Source: JAZDEY01 sp043808325 [NCBI: Candidatus Eiseniibacteriota bacterium]
Lineage (GTDB): Bacteria > Arandabacterota > Arandabacteria > Arandabacterales
NCBI GenBank assembly: GCA_043808325.1
Contig: JAZDEY010000083.1
Span: 124,001 to 188,000, forward strand
Direction of reading: 5' to 3'
Length of the DNA stretch: 64,000 bases
Of the stretch, positions 48,499 to 56,654 are shown piece after piece. The notes beneath the pieces are model-generated. The model saw nothing but the letters and a program-made list of their open reading frames with translations. It did not search any database and had not been told where the DNA came from. Every line of letters starts with the position of its first letter. The first letter of the stretch is position 1. A program made the position numbers and the translations under genes.

Positions 48499-49754
48499 TC
48501 GAGAAATACTTTGTCGCGGATGGAGAGTTTTCAATCGACGGGATAAGGCTCCCCGATTTGCTCGCGGTGGATGCGACACCGTGCTATGTCTACTCGGCGC
48601 GCGTCATCAAGGATAAGTACCGCACTTTGAGAGAGCACTTACCGGGGTTTGAAATCTTCTATTCCTTCAAGGCCAACCCGAATCTTGCGATCTCGAGAAC
48701 CCTGCTCGACCTGGGTGCCAACGCGGACGTCAGCAGCCTGGGTGAGCTCAAGGGCGCCTTCAAGGTGGGCTTCAGACCCGAGAACGTTCTCTTTGTCGGT
48801 CCCGGCAAGACCGAGGAGGAGCTGTGCTATGCGATCGCCAACGGGGTATTCGCTGTTATCGTTGAATCGTCCTACGAGCTCCGGCTCGTTGACGAGATTG
48901 CCGGTAAGCTCAAGAAGCATGCCAATGTGATGCTCAGGATCAACACACTTGAGGCGCCGACGGCCCCCGAGATCATGTCCGGTGGCCCGAGTAAGTTTGG
49001 GATCGACGAGGAAACGGTCGTGGCCGAGGTGCGGGCCATCGAGCTCAGGCACTCAACCCTTTGCGGGATTCACGTTTACTCGGCAAGCCAGGTTCTCGAT
49101 CCGGCCTTTATCTCGCAGCACCTCACCTACGTCGCCGAACTTGCGCTCAGGCTATCAAGGGAGATCGGGTTCGAACTCAAGTGCATCGATTTCGGCGGCG
49201 GCTTCGGAGTCCCCTACACGGCCGGGGAGGCCGAACTTGATCTTGCGGGAATATCCTCGGCGGCCAAGGCGGCACAGCAGATGGTGCTTGCGGCCTTCCC
49301 CAACTGCCGGCTCGCGCTCGAGGTGGGACGGTTTCTTGTGGCCGAGGCCGGCATCTTCCTGACCAAAGTGACCAGGATCAAGCCGTCTCGTGGCAAGACC
49401 TTCATCATAACGGATGCAGGCATGAATCATTTCACGCGCCCCGCGTTCATGCACGTGAACCATTCGGTGAAGCTACTCAACAAGATGGCGGACAAAGACG
49501 CAGGCAAGTTCGATATCTGCGGTCCCATCTGTACGCCCTTGGACGTGAGCGGTGTGGATGTGGCGCTTCCCCCTCCCCAGATTGACGATATCGTGGGTTT
49601 CTTCAATGCCGGGGCCTACGGCTACACCATGAGCATGGTCAATTTCATGAGCCTGGGCTGGCCTTCGGAGATCATGGTGGATGGCGGGAGGGCATTCGTA
49701 ATCCGGAAGGCCAGGAGGGCCGACGACCTGTTCGAGGATCAGAACCAGAAGTGA
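48495..49754 (+). CDS. Type III-fold PLP decarboxylase (DAP/ornithine decarboxylase-like)
   Basis: This 419-residue pyridoxal-phosphate decarboxylase has an alanine-racemase-type barrel. The Schiff-base lysine is in 'FEIFYSFKANPNLAISRTLL' (about K58). 'CIDFGGGFGVPY' binds phosphate, and 'LALEVGRFLVAEAGIFLTKV' and 'CGPICTPLDV' (active-site Cys from the other subunit) are present, as are 'NAGAYGYTMSM' and 'SRGKTFIITDAGMNH'. Diaminopimelate decarboxylase is the nearest well-known enzyme, but the sequence fits the group acting on modified amino acids in natural-product or exosortase-type loci. Lysine-pathway genes are absent here, so I do not call it lysA. The start is TTG with AGGAGAG upstream, overlapping the DUF364 stop. 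Confidence 0.87.
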   Translation: MIEKYFVADGEFSIDGIRLPDLLAVDATPCYVYSARVIKDKYRTLREHLPGFEIFYSFKANPNLAISRTLLDLGANADVSSLGELKGAFKVGFRPENVLFVGPGKTEEELCYAIANGVFAVIVESSYELRLVDEIAGKLKKHANVMLRINTLEAPTAPEIMSGGPSKFGIDEETVVAEVRAIELRHSTLCGIHVYSASQVLDPAFISQHLTYVAELALRLSREIGFELKCIDFGGGFGVPYTAGEAELDLAGISSAAKAAQQMVLAAFPNCRLALEVGRFLVAEAGIFLTKVTRIKPSRGKTFIITDAGMNHFTRPAFMHVNHSVKLLNKMADKDAGKFDICGPICTPLDVSGVDVALPPPQIDDIVGFFNAGAYGYTMSMVNFMSLGWPSEIMVDGGRAFVIRKARRADDLFEDQNQK

Positions 49755-49809
49755 GAGTGAAGTGGCCGTCTGAGGCGCAAGCCTGTCGCGAGCGGCCTCC
49801 CCTTTGCAG

Positions 49810-49838
49810 TTGACTTTCGAGATGATCTCTGGTACCCT
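49810..49838 (+). promoter_or_regulatory. Possible promoter of the two-gene secreted-protein operon
   Basis: TTGACT (49810-49815), 17 bases, TACCCT (49833-49838). Just before it, around 49763-49799, GGCCG/CGGCC with an inner AGGC-GCAA-GCCT can form a hairpin near the end of the preceding gene; it lacks a T-run. The leader to 50038 is about 190 bases with nothing else recognised. Confidence 0.35.
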
Positions 49839-50037
49839 CATACCGTCAAGACCACAAGTGGGGGTAGGCACCTGACGATCGGGCACGGTAATCAGATTAT
49901 CCCATACCTTCCGATGTTGATCCATTCAGGCCAGCCGTTGGCATCACTATGTTGAGTCGGTTTCAGGCAATGGGGTACTCGTGTCTGGTGTATTCGGTCT
50001 GGTGGGCGCTTTCGAAACAGGAGGTGAACGGAGAGCC

Positions 50038-51027
50038 ATGAAGGCAAGATTGTTATTGGCTGGTTTTCTGGTAGTGCTTTTTGTTCTGCCGGCTTTTGCG
50101 TTTTACGGGGAGAAGTCGTTGCTCTTTGAGAACTTCGAGTCGATTTCTCCGCCCGCCCTGCCGGCGGGTTGGGCCACCCTCAACCCGGATGGGGACACCG
50201 GGCAATGGCAGACCCGGAGCTACGGCGGGGTCAAGTGGGGCAAGCAATGCATCAGGTACTTTTCCGATCCTGTTACCCCCGCAGAGGATTGGTTCTTTAC
50301 CTCCGGGGTTTCCCTGACTGCCGGGGGCCCCTGCAATTTCAAGTTCATGAGTGAGACAAGTTGGGCGACCCGTCCGCTGTTTCTCGAGGTCTGGGCGGGC
50401 ACCAGCCAGGTGCCCGGGAGCATGACCACTATCGTGGTGCTGGGTCACTGGGTCTCGTGGGATTCGTTTACCGAAGAGATCGGCTCCTTTGCGCCCCCGA
50501 TCGCCGGAATCTACTTCATTGGGTTCCACGTGACCGGACCGTCCGCCAGCGGCAGGGTCCAAATTGATGACGTCAATGTGACCATACCCGAGACCGATCT
50601 TCGTCTTGCAATCGGCATGACCAAGGAGATCGAACTGGTCCCTCTGGTTTATAGCTCCAGCGATTCAATCCAGTCGTGCATCTATATCGAAAACATAGGA
50701 ACATCTGGCACCGTGATTAACAAGCGGTTCTCGGTGGGCAAGTGGCCGAGCGACGTAGAGCTTGATGTGCGGGTCACGGGACCGACCGGTCTGCTTCCCT
50801 GCATCAACATGTTTGCCAAGATGGGAGATCTCAAAGCCTCCCATTTCGCCGCACTAGATCCGGACAGCACCGCGGGCAAGGTGCTCAACCTCTGGAGCTG
50901 GTATCGGTTTGATACGCCCGGCGCCTACACCATAGAAGCCCATTACCGGAACTATGCGGATCCCGGGGCGCTTGGGGCATGGAAGGGCGAGCTGGTTTCC
51001 GATCCGGTCTTGATAACGATTCAATGA
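50038..51027 (+). CDS. Secreted choice-of-anchor-J-like protein
   Basis: This 329-residue exported protein has the signal peptide 'MKARLLLAGFLVVLFVLPAF'. The first half resembles a cleaved-adhesin/choice-of-anchor J jelly-roll: 'LFENFESISPPALPAGWATL', 'GDTGQWQTRSYGG', 'PAEDWFFTSGVSLTAGGPCN' and 'GIYFIGFHVTGPSASGRVQI' with 'DDV'. The second half is an Ig-like domain ('CIYIENIGTSGTVINKRFSV', then 'YTIEAHYRNYADPGALGAWK'). It starts after a GGAGGTGAACGGAGAG purine-rich site. It is 11 bases upstream of the HEFEH protein and probably shares its transcript. Confidence 0.75.
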   Translation: MKARLLLAGFLVVLFVLPAFAFYGEKSLLFENFESISPPALPAGWATLNPDGDTGQWQTRSYGGVKWGKQCIRYFSDPVTPAEDWFFTSGVSLTAGGPCNFKFMSETSWATRPLFLEVWAGTSQVPGSMTTIVVLGHWVSWDSFTEEIGSFAPPIAGIYFIGFHVTGPSASGRVQIDDVNVTIPETDLRLAIGMTKEIELVPLVYSSSDSIQSCIYIENIGTSGTVINKRFSVGKWPSDVELDVRVTGPTGLLPCINMFAKMGDLKASHFAALDPDSTAGKVLNLWSWYRFDTPGAYTIEAHYRNYADPGALGAWKGELVSDPVLITIQ

Positions 51028-51038
51028 GGGGGACTGAG

Positions 51039-52643
51039 ATGAAACTCAAAGTGATCTTACTTGGGCTTGCAGCAATCCTCATTGTCGGCACCGCATTGCC
51101 GACAGCGTATGCCGGGCCGACAAGCCAGGACCGACAGCAGATCCAGCAGATGATAAATCGCGGTGACGCTCTGAGGCACGACTACGAGAAGGAGCGATCC
51201 GAGTTCATAGAGTCCTACAACAAGTGGAATAAGAACCAGACCGAAGAGAACCGCCAGGCAGCGCTTGGCGAGCGGGATCAGATGAAAGAGGCCTCGAGGA
51301 AACTCAAAGCCAACCGGGATTCGGTGATCGCCAAGGTCGATTCGACGTTTGATACCGATGAACCGCCGGGAACCGATGTCCAGTATGATCCCGAGGACAC
51401 CGATTACGGCTATACTTCGTCGCGGTGCTTCGTTCGGATAGGCGAACCCTCATTCAAGTCTCCCGACGAGGTCGCCAGCACCAAGATTCACGAGTTCGAG
51501 CACGTCCGGCAGAAAGCCGCCGGCCTTTGGGGACCGGGGAATACGCCGCAGGCGTGTACCTATATGTTCCATAAGCTCGAGTTTGAGGCCTGCGAGGCCG
51601 AGCTTGATGCCGACTTCGGCAAGAGGACCACGCTGTGCCTGGAGCAGAAGCTCGAGATCCTAGAAAGCAAGCTCAAGCACCTGGAGGAGATGGTTAAGAT
51701 TCTTAAGATACAGTTTGACGATAAGAAGATAACGCCCACATTGCCCGGCAGGACGGTCGAGACGCCGGTCACGGTTGCCAACACTTCCAATGATTACCAA
51801 AACGTGTCAGGTTACTTCACCAACCAGCTGGGCTGGTATGTGTATCCCCAGACGTTCGGGTTCTCTCTGGCCTCGGAGCAAGAGACCACCTTCGCTTTGA
51901 CGATAGAGGTCCCTCCCACGGCGGAGCTTGGCACGGGTAACGAGGTTATGTGTCATGCCTACACCTCCGGAGGGGATTCGGCCAGTGCCTTCTTCTTCAT
52001 CCACGTCATACCGACCGTGGACGTGATCTCGCTTGGGAATGTCGAGGCCGTGCCTGGTGTCCAGGCTCCTCTCGGTTTCACCGTCACCAACGAGGGGACG
52101 GCCGTCGATAGCTTTATGGTGGATCTCTCCAGCGTCTTGGGCTGGCCACTTGGGCAGAACCACTGGCTTGTCACGCTTGAGCCGTCACACTCGGTCGATC
52201 TCATGAGTAGCGTTCTGATCGGCTATGAACTCTTGTATACGACCGATCTGATAACTTGCAGGGCAGCCTCACTGAGCCACCCCGATCAGACCGACAGCAG
52301 CTGGACCTACGCCATGGTGGCGGAGGGCTGCGCGGGCGCCGGTTCGGGCAATGCCCATGTGTTCGCCCTGTTGCCCAACCTGCCCAATCCCTTCAGCTCA
52401 GGTACGATGCTGAGATTCTCGATTCCCTCGGCGTCGCCGGTGGATTTGAAGGTGTTCGACGTTCGGGGCCGGCTGGTAAGGACTCTCCTCAGCTCGGGTT
52501 CAGGCGTGGCCGCACCCGGGATTCACACGATATCGTGGGACGGCACCGACGACTATGGCAGGCTTGTCGCAAGCGGAGTATACTTCTCGCGGCTCGAGGC
52601 CTGCAGGCAGGTTACGGGAAGGAAGCTTGTGATACTACGATAG
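51039..52643 (+). CDS. Secreted HExxH protein with FlgD/T9SS-like C-terminal domain
   Basis: This 534-residue exported protein has the signal peptide 'MKLKVILLGLAAILIVGTAL', then a charged helical region. The possible zinc site is 'KIHEFEHVRQ' (HExxH) with the downstream 'EFEACEAELDADFG', where a third ligand Glu could lie. This resembles gluzincin-like peptidases of the DUF4157 sort, but I cannot name the family. A coiled segment ('LEQKLEILESKLKHLEEMVK') leads to Ig-like domains and a final FlgD/type IX-like sorting domain ('LPNLPNPFSSGTMLRFSIPS', 'LKVFDVRGRLVRTLLSSGSG', 'GVYFSRLEACRQVTGRKLVI'). The first possible start in frame is 50979, but GAGGGGGACTGAG supports the ATG at 51039. Confidence 0.8.
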   Translation: MKLKVILLGLAAILIVGTALPTAYAGPTSQDRQQIQQMINRGDALRHDYEKERSEFIESYNKWNKNQTEENRQAALGERDQMKEASRKLKANRDSVIAKVDSTFDTDEPPGTDVQYDPEDTDYGYTSSRCFVRIGEPSFKSPDEVASTKIHEFEHVRQKAAGLWGPGNTPQACTYMFHKLEFEACEAELDADFGKRTTLCLEQKLEILESKLKHLEEMVKILKIQFDDKKITPTLPGRTVETPVTVANTSNDYQNVSGYFTNQLGWYVYPQTFGFSLASEQETTFALTIEVPPTAELGTGNEVMCHAYTSGGDSASAFFFIHVIPTVDVISLGNVEAVPGVQAPLGFTVTNEGTAVDSFMVDLSSVLGWPLGQNHWLVTLEPSHSVDLMSSVLIGYELLYTTDLITCRAASLSHPDQTDSSWTYAMVAEGCAGAGSGNAHVFALLPNLPNPFSSGTMLRFSIPSASPVDLKVFDVRGRLVRTLLSSGSGVAAPGIHTISWDGTDDYGRLVASGVYFSRLEACRQVTGRKLVILR

Positions 52644-52684
52644 GACACCGGTCTGCGTTTACAGGCCGAGATCTCTTTGTAAAG

Positions 52685-52710
52685 GTCGAGCCTCCCCATG
52701 GGGGCTCGAC
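52685..52710 (+). terminator. Strong hairpin after the HExxH protein gene
   Basis: GTCGAGCC and GGCTCGAC pair around an inner CCCC-ATG-GGG, giving a stem of about 11 pairs with one bulge. There is no T-run, so termination may depend on other factors; the hairpin could protect the 3' end. Confidence 0.45.
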
Positions 52711-52730
52711 TGATTTGGGGCCGATACCTG

Positions 52731-52759
52731 TTGAAACACCTCATCACGCCTGTTAACAT
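52731..52759 (+). promoter_or_regulatory. Promoter of ilvE
   Basis: TTGAAA (52731-52736), 17 bases, TAACAT (52754-52759), about 25 bases before the ATG at 52785. Confidence 0.6.
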
Positions 52760-52784
52760 ACTAGGGTTTGGGAAGGAGGAAAAC

Positions 52785-53819
52785 ATGGCCAGGTTTGCAT
52801 TTTTCGACGGCAGGATGGTGCCGATCAACGAAGCCAAAGTCAGCATAATGACCCATGCCCTTAACTATGGAACCGGTGTGTTTGAGGGGATCCGGGCCTA
52901 CTGGAACAAAGAACGGCAGCAGCTCTTCATCTTCAAACTTGCCGAGCACTTTGACAGGTTTCACCAGTCGTGCCGTATCCTCAAGATCGGCCTGCCTTAC
53001 ACTACCCAGCAGCTCTGTGATATTACGATCGACCTCTTGAGGCGCGAGGGCTACAGGGAAGACAGTTACGTACGGCCGATCGCCTATAAGGCCTCCGAGG
53101 GTATCGGGGTCCGGCTCCACGATCTCATAGACGGGTTCGCGATCTTCGCGGTGGTCTTCGGCAAATACATTGATAAGGAGGAGGGCGCCAGGGCCGCCGT
53201 CTCCTCGTGGCGGCGGGTGGATGACAATGCCGCACCGGCACGCGCCAAGATCACGGGCATCTACGTTAACTCGGCCCTTTGCAAGACTGAAGTTGTGGAG
53301 CGCGGGTTCGACGAGGCGATCGTCCTGACCCAGGACGGCCACGTCTCCGAGGGCAGCGCCGAGAATATATTCCTGGTCCGGAACGGGCACCTGATCACTC
53401 CTTCCCCCACCGAGAATATCCTTGAAGGGATAACCCGCTCGACCATCATGGACATCGCTAAGAAGGAGCTCCGGCTCGATACGATCGAGCGGGCGATCGA
53501 CAGGAGCGAGCTCTACGTAGCGAATGAAGTGTTCTTCTGCGGAACCGGTTGCCAGATCGTCGCGGTCGTTGAGATCGACGGCAGGGCCGTAGGCACAGGC
53601 AAGATAGGTCCCCTCACCGAAAGGCTACGGAATCTCTATTTCAGGATAGCCAGGGGCGATATGCGGAAATACCGGGATTGGTGTACTCCGGTTTATGCGC
53701 CGGGCAAAGGCCGCTCTCCGAAACCGCGTGCGGCCGCCCCGAAAAGGGCTAAAGCCGGCAAGAAGACCGGGAAGATAAAATCCGTCAGGTCGCGCAGGGC
53801 CGGATCGAGGCGGAGCTAG
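52785..53819 (+). CDS. ilvE: Branched-chain amino acid aminotransferase
   Basis: Fold-type IV PLP aminotransferase (344 residues; typical length about 305). It carries out the last step of leucine, isoleucine and valine synthesis and the first of their breakdown. It has 'ALNYGTGVFEGIRAYW', 'SYVRPIAYKASEGIGV', the catalytic lysine K155 in 'APARAKITGIYVNSALCKTE', 'GFDEAIVLTQDGHVSEGSAE' with 'NIFLV', and 'LEGITRSTIMDIAKKEL'. The start follows GGAAGGAGG. From about residue 306 a 39-residue tail of Lys, Arg, Ala and Ser ('KRAKAGKKTGKIKSVRSRRA') is added, absent from normal IlvE and reminiscent of histone H1-like tails. No other branched-chain genes are nearby. Confidence 0.92.
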   Translation: MARFAFFDGRMVPINEAKVSIMTHALNYGTGVFEGIRAYWNKERQQLFIFKLAEHFDRFHQSCRILKIGLPYTTQQLCDITIDLLRREGYREDSYVRPIAYKASEGIGVRLHDLIDGFAIFAVVFGKYIDKEEGARAAVSSWRRVDDNAAPARAKITGIYVNSALCKTEVVERGFDEAIVLTQDGHVSEGSAENIFLVRNGHLITPSPTENILEGITRSTIMDIAKKELRLDTIERAIDRSELYVANEVFFCGTGCQIVAVVEIDGRAVGTGKIGPLTERLRNLYFRIARGDMRKYRDWCTPVYAPGKGRSPKPRAAAPKRAKAGKKTGKIKSVRSRRAGSRRS

Positions 53820-53858
53820 CCCGGGCCGGACCCGCCGATGTGGCCCCCTTGCCGCGGC

Positions 53859-55292
53859 TCACCTTGCTTCGAAGAGTCGCTTGATTATCGCATCTTCAGT
53901 CTGTGGGCTTGTGTCATCAGTGACTATGCTCAGGTGGCTCTCTGCGAGAGCTGCGGCGACCGGCTCGTAGGTGGTAACCAGTATCGACTTCTGTGACGTC
54001 CTCATTATCGATCGGAGCGCCTCCAGGGAGTGTCTCACTGCCAGCGGCTCGGTGAGCCATACGATGAGAGGTTTACCCGCTGCATCCCCAAGATCGCCGA
54101 GTCTTGTGCTGATCTCATCCACGGATGCGATCTCGCACTGGAGCTTCTGGACCACCTGACTTGACGTGGAGATCACAGCAGCGTTATCTCGCGGCAGCGG
54201 AAGCACCCCCTGGTCCCCTTCGATTCTCACGGATGCTCGTCTGACCTGTTGCACAAGCGGCGAGTAAATACCGTCATCAAAGGTGGGCTTGAAACCCTGG
54301 GTCAATTCCGATCGCTCAAAGATCCTCTTGCGCCGCGCGATGGATCGGGCCAGGTGATCGCGGCTCAGCTTCCCCATCAGCAGCATGTCCAGCAGGCCCT
54401 CGAATCCGCCCGTGAATCGCTCGGAGAGCTCCGTATAGAGCAAGATGTCGCAGGCGGCCTCGAAGGCCATCACCGCGGCTTGGCGCGGCCCGAAATTCTG
54501 GGTCACCGCTCTCATGTCGAGGGAATCGGTAAACACAAGGCCGTCATAGCCGAGATTGAGCCTCAGGTGGTCGCAGACAATCTGCCTCGAAAGGCAGGCC
54601 GGGATCTCCTCGGTCTCGAGAGCGCGATAGACGCAGTGGCTCACCATGATCCCATCGACATACCACCTAATAGCGGCTCTGAAGGGTTCGATGTGGGTAC
54701 ACATGAGTGTATCACGTGTATCATCGACGATCGGAAGGCTGAGGTGAGAATCGCGCTTGGTCATTCCGTGGCCGGGGAAATGCTTGGCGACGCAGGCGAT
54801 GCTCCGGCGCATTCCGCGAATCGCCATCTCTCCGAATTTTACAACTCTGGGCACGTCGCCCCCGAACGATCTCGTCGCGATTATCGGATTCAAGGGTTCG
54901 GTGTCGACGTCGAGACATGGAGCGAGATTTATATCAATGCCCAGGCGTGCGAGAAAAGCGGCCAGCTGAGCGTAGATATCTGCAGCCTCTTCGGGCCGCA
55001 GCGTCTTCGCAATCGCACGCGGGCTGGGGGCGGAGTCGAAGAACTCGGAGATCTGGGTGACCCTTCCGCCCTCCTCGTCGATCATGAAAAGGGGTTCGAT
55101 TCCCTTGCTCCTGAGGAGCGCCCGTGCCTCGGCGATCCGGTCGCGTGAGGCGTCAAACGTTGATTCCAAGGCATCCTTGAAGATGATGTAATTGGCGACC
55201 GGGAAGCGCTCCAGATCAAGCGTCTCCCAGGAGCGCGGAAACCGCAGGGCGACAACCTGGCCGAGAGCTTGTCTTGCTTCCTGTTCGTTCAT
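53859..55292 (-). CDS. Glycoside hydrolase family 3 (NagZ-like)
   Basis: This 477-residue glycoside hydrolase has a GH3 N-terminal TIM barrel: 'LFMIDEEGGRVTQISEFF', 'GIDINLAPCLDVDTEPLNPI', 'CVAKHFPGHGMTKRDSHLSL' (the NagZ KHFPGHG-x(4)-DSH loop with the catalytic His) and the nucleophile Asp in 'YDGLVFTDSLDMRAVT'. The C-terminal ~130 residues form an additional alpha/beta domain. NagZ-type enzymes release N-acetylglucosamine from peptidoglycan fragments in the cytoplasm. No signal peptide is seen, consistent with muropeptide recycling. Its ATG overlaps the stop of the upstream glycosyltransferase (ATGA). Confidence 0.88.
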   Translation of the reverse strand: MNEQEARQALGQVVALRFPRSWETLDLERFPVANYIIFKDALESTFDASRDRIAEARALLRSKGIEPLFMIDEEGGRVTQISEFFDSAPSPRAIAKTLRPEEAADIYAQLAAFLARLGIDINLAPCLDVDTEPLNPIIATRSFGGDVPRVVKFGEMAIRGMRRSIACVAKHFPGHGMTKRDSHLSLPIVDDTRDTLMCTHIEPFRAAIRWYVDGIMVSHCVYRALETEEIPACLSRQIVCDHLRLNLGYDGLVFTDSLDMRAVTQNFGPRQAAVMAFEAACDILLYTELSERFTGGFEGLLDMLLMGKLSRDHLARSIARRKRIFERSELTQGFKPTFDDGIYSPLVQQVRRASVRIEGDQGVLPLPRDNAAVISTSSQVVQKLQCEIASVDEISTRLGDLGDAAGKPLIVWLTEPLAVRHSLEALRSIMRTSQKSILVTTYEPVAAALAESHLSIVTDDTSPQTEDAIIKRLFEAR

Positions 55293-56653
55293 GGTCTCGC
55301 ACCGATCATCTTGCCGCCGGCCAAGCTCTCGAGCAGCCTCAAGAGCCCAACGGCCGAATAAGGCAGCACCAACGGCACCAGCGGGAATACGAACCGCACC
55401 TCGGTCGCAACTGCCAGATACATTATAGATGAGAATACCACGGTCGTGAGAGGGAAAAAGCTCAGCACCTTTGTTTCCCGCGTCAATCCCAGGAGTCCGC
55501 AGACTCCCAACGCTATCAGGACCAGGTGGAAGGACGCAAGGGCGAGGCTCTTCTTGGAGGAAGCCCTGCCATAACCCAGATTGAGCCAGAGCCTTGGGAT
55601 CTTCTTCAGGGTGAGTATGGCGATGGCTCCCTTGTTGGCGAGGATCATCTTTCGAGCTGCGATCTGGAGGATGCGATCTCGGCCGACCTCGTCTGCGCCG
55701 GAAAGTTGCGCTCGAAGATCGGGGGTGAGCAGGCTGTCCGTCGACCAGAAGTAGGCCCCCTGGGTGCCGAGATGATTCCCGTTGTAAAGGTTGGCCCCCA
55801 TCAGCGTGCTCGTGGGAATGAACTTGCCGAGGGCATGTTGGTTACGCGCGGCCCATGGCAGCAAGGTAACCAAGAAAGCGATGATCAAGACCACAAGCCC
55901 GTTCCACACCCCCCGCTCGATATGTTCAGTCGCACCCTTTCCCAGGACCCTGCCCACGCTGGTTCCCAGTCCCGACGATACGCCCCGGCTCACCAGCAGC
56001 CCGACCACGAGGAGCGCGGCAGGAAGCAAAAAGGCGCCAGGCCTGGTGAGGGTCGAGAGCCCCAGAACTATGCCTGAGACAGCGTAGAGGATGTAGCTTC
56101 TGGCCCGGATCGCAAGGGTTGCCGCAACCACTGCGAGCACAAGCAGAAAGGTATAGGTGGTTTCGGTCATCACGTAGGTCGAACTCAAGATCGCCGGTGG
56201 ATAAAGAGCATAGCCCAGGGCGGCAAGCAGCCCTCCTGCGACGCTCCCGAAGACAAGCACGGTCAGGGCGAAAACCAGATAGGTAGTTGCCAGATCCAGG
56301 GCACACTGGACACCTCTGACGGCATTAAAGCTCCTGCCGAAAACCTTGAAGACGGACGCGAGGAGCAGAGGATAGCCCGGCGTGCGCTTGGCGGTCGGCG
56401 GTTGGTCCGCCGCGTAACGGTAGCCTGTGCCGTCGAGCATATTCTCCGCAAGCACGTAATAGGTTGGGGCGTCGCTCTCGGCTAGCGTCCTCGGGACCTT
56501 CTGCGGATTATCAATAGCCAGGATTGCAGCCAGTCTCACGGCCAGGGCAATCGCGAGCACCGCAAGAAGCCAGAACCTGATTGACCTGGAGGCCATTGCC
56601 CGAACGGCCCAGCCCCCGAGGGGTCTCGCCTGTGGAATGTGAGACTGATTCAT
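55289..56653 (-). CDS. GT39/ArnT-like membrane glycosyltransferase
   Basis: This 454-residue multi-pass membrane protein of the GT-C (family 39) type has the acidic first loop 'LAESDAPTYYVLAENMLDGT' and 'PTAKRTPGYPLLLASVFKVF', typical of enzymes using polyprenyl-phosphate sugars. There are about ten membrane helices, including 'YILYAVSGIVLGLSTLTRPG'. It may add a sugar to lipid or protein at the outer face of the inner membrane. I start it at the ATG 56653, just after the stop of the P-type ATPase with AGAGGTG upstream; a TTG at 56671 inside the ATPase gene is less likely. It is coupled at both ends. Confidence 0.82.
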   Translation of the reverse strand: MNQSHIPQARPLGGWAVRAMASRSIRFWLLAVLAIALAVRLAAILAIDNPQKVPRTLAESDAPTYYVLAENMLDGTGYRYAADQPPTAKRTPGYPLLLASVFKVFGRSFNAVRGVQCALDLATTYLVFALTVLVFGSVAGGLLAALGYALYPPAILSSTYVMTETTYTFLLVLAVVAATLAIRARSYILYAVSGIVLGLSTLTRPGAFLLPAALLVVGLLVSRGVSSGLGTSVGRVLGKGATEHIERGVWNGLVVLIIAFLVTLLPWAARNQHALGKFIPTSTLMGANLYNGNHLGTQGAYFWSTDSLLTPDLRAQLSGADEVGRDRILQIAARKMILANKGAIAILTLKKIPRLWLNLGYGRASSKKSLALASFHLVLIALGVCGLLGLTRETKVLSFFPLTTVVFSSIMYLAVATEVRFVFPLVPLVLPYSAVGLLRLLESLAGGKMIGARP

Positions 56654-56654
56654 G

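Noticed and set aside
48495-49754. Calling the PLP decarboxylase lysA
   Set aside because: The fold fits, but no lysine-pathway neighbours exist and its operon partners suggest another substrate.
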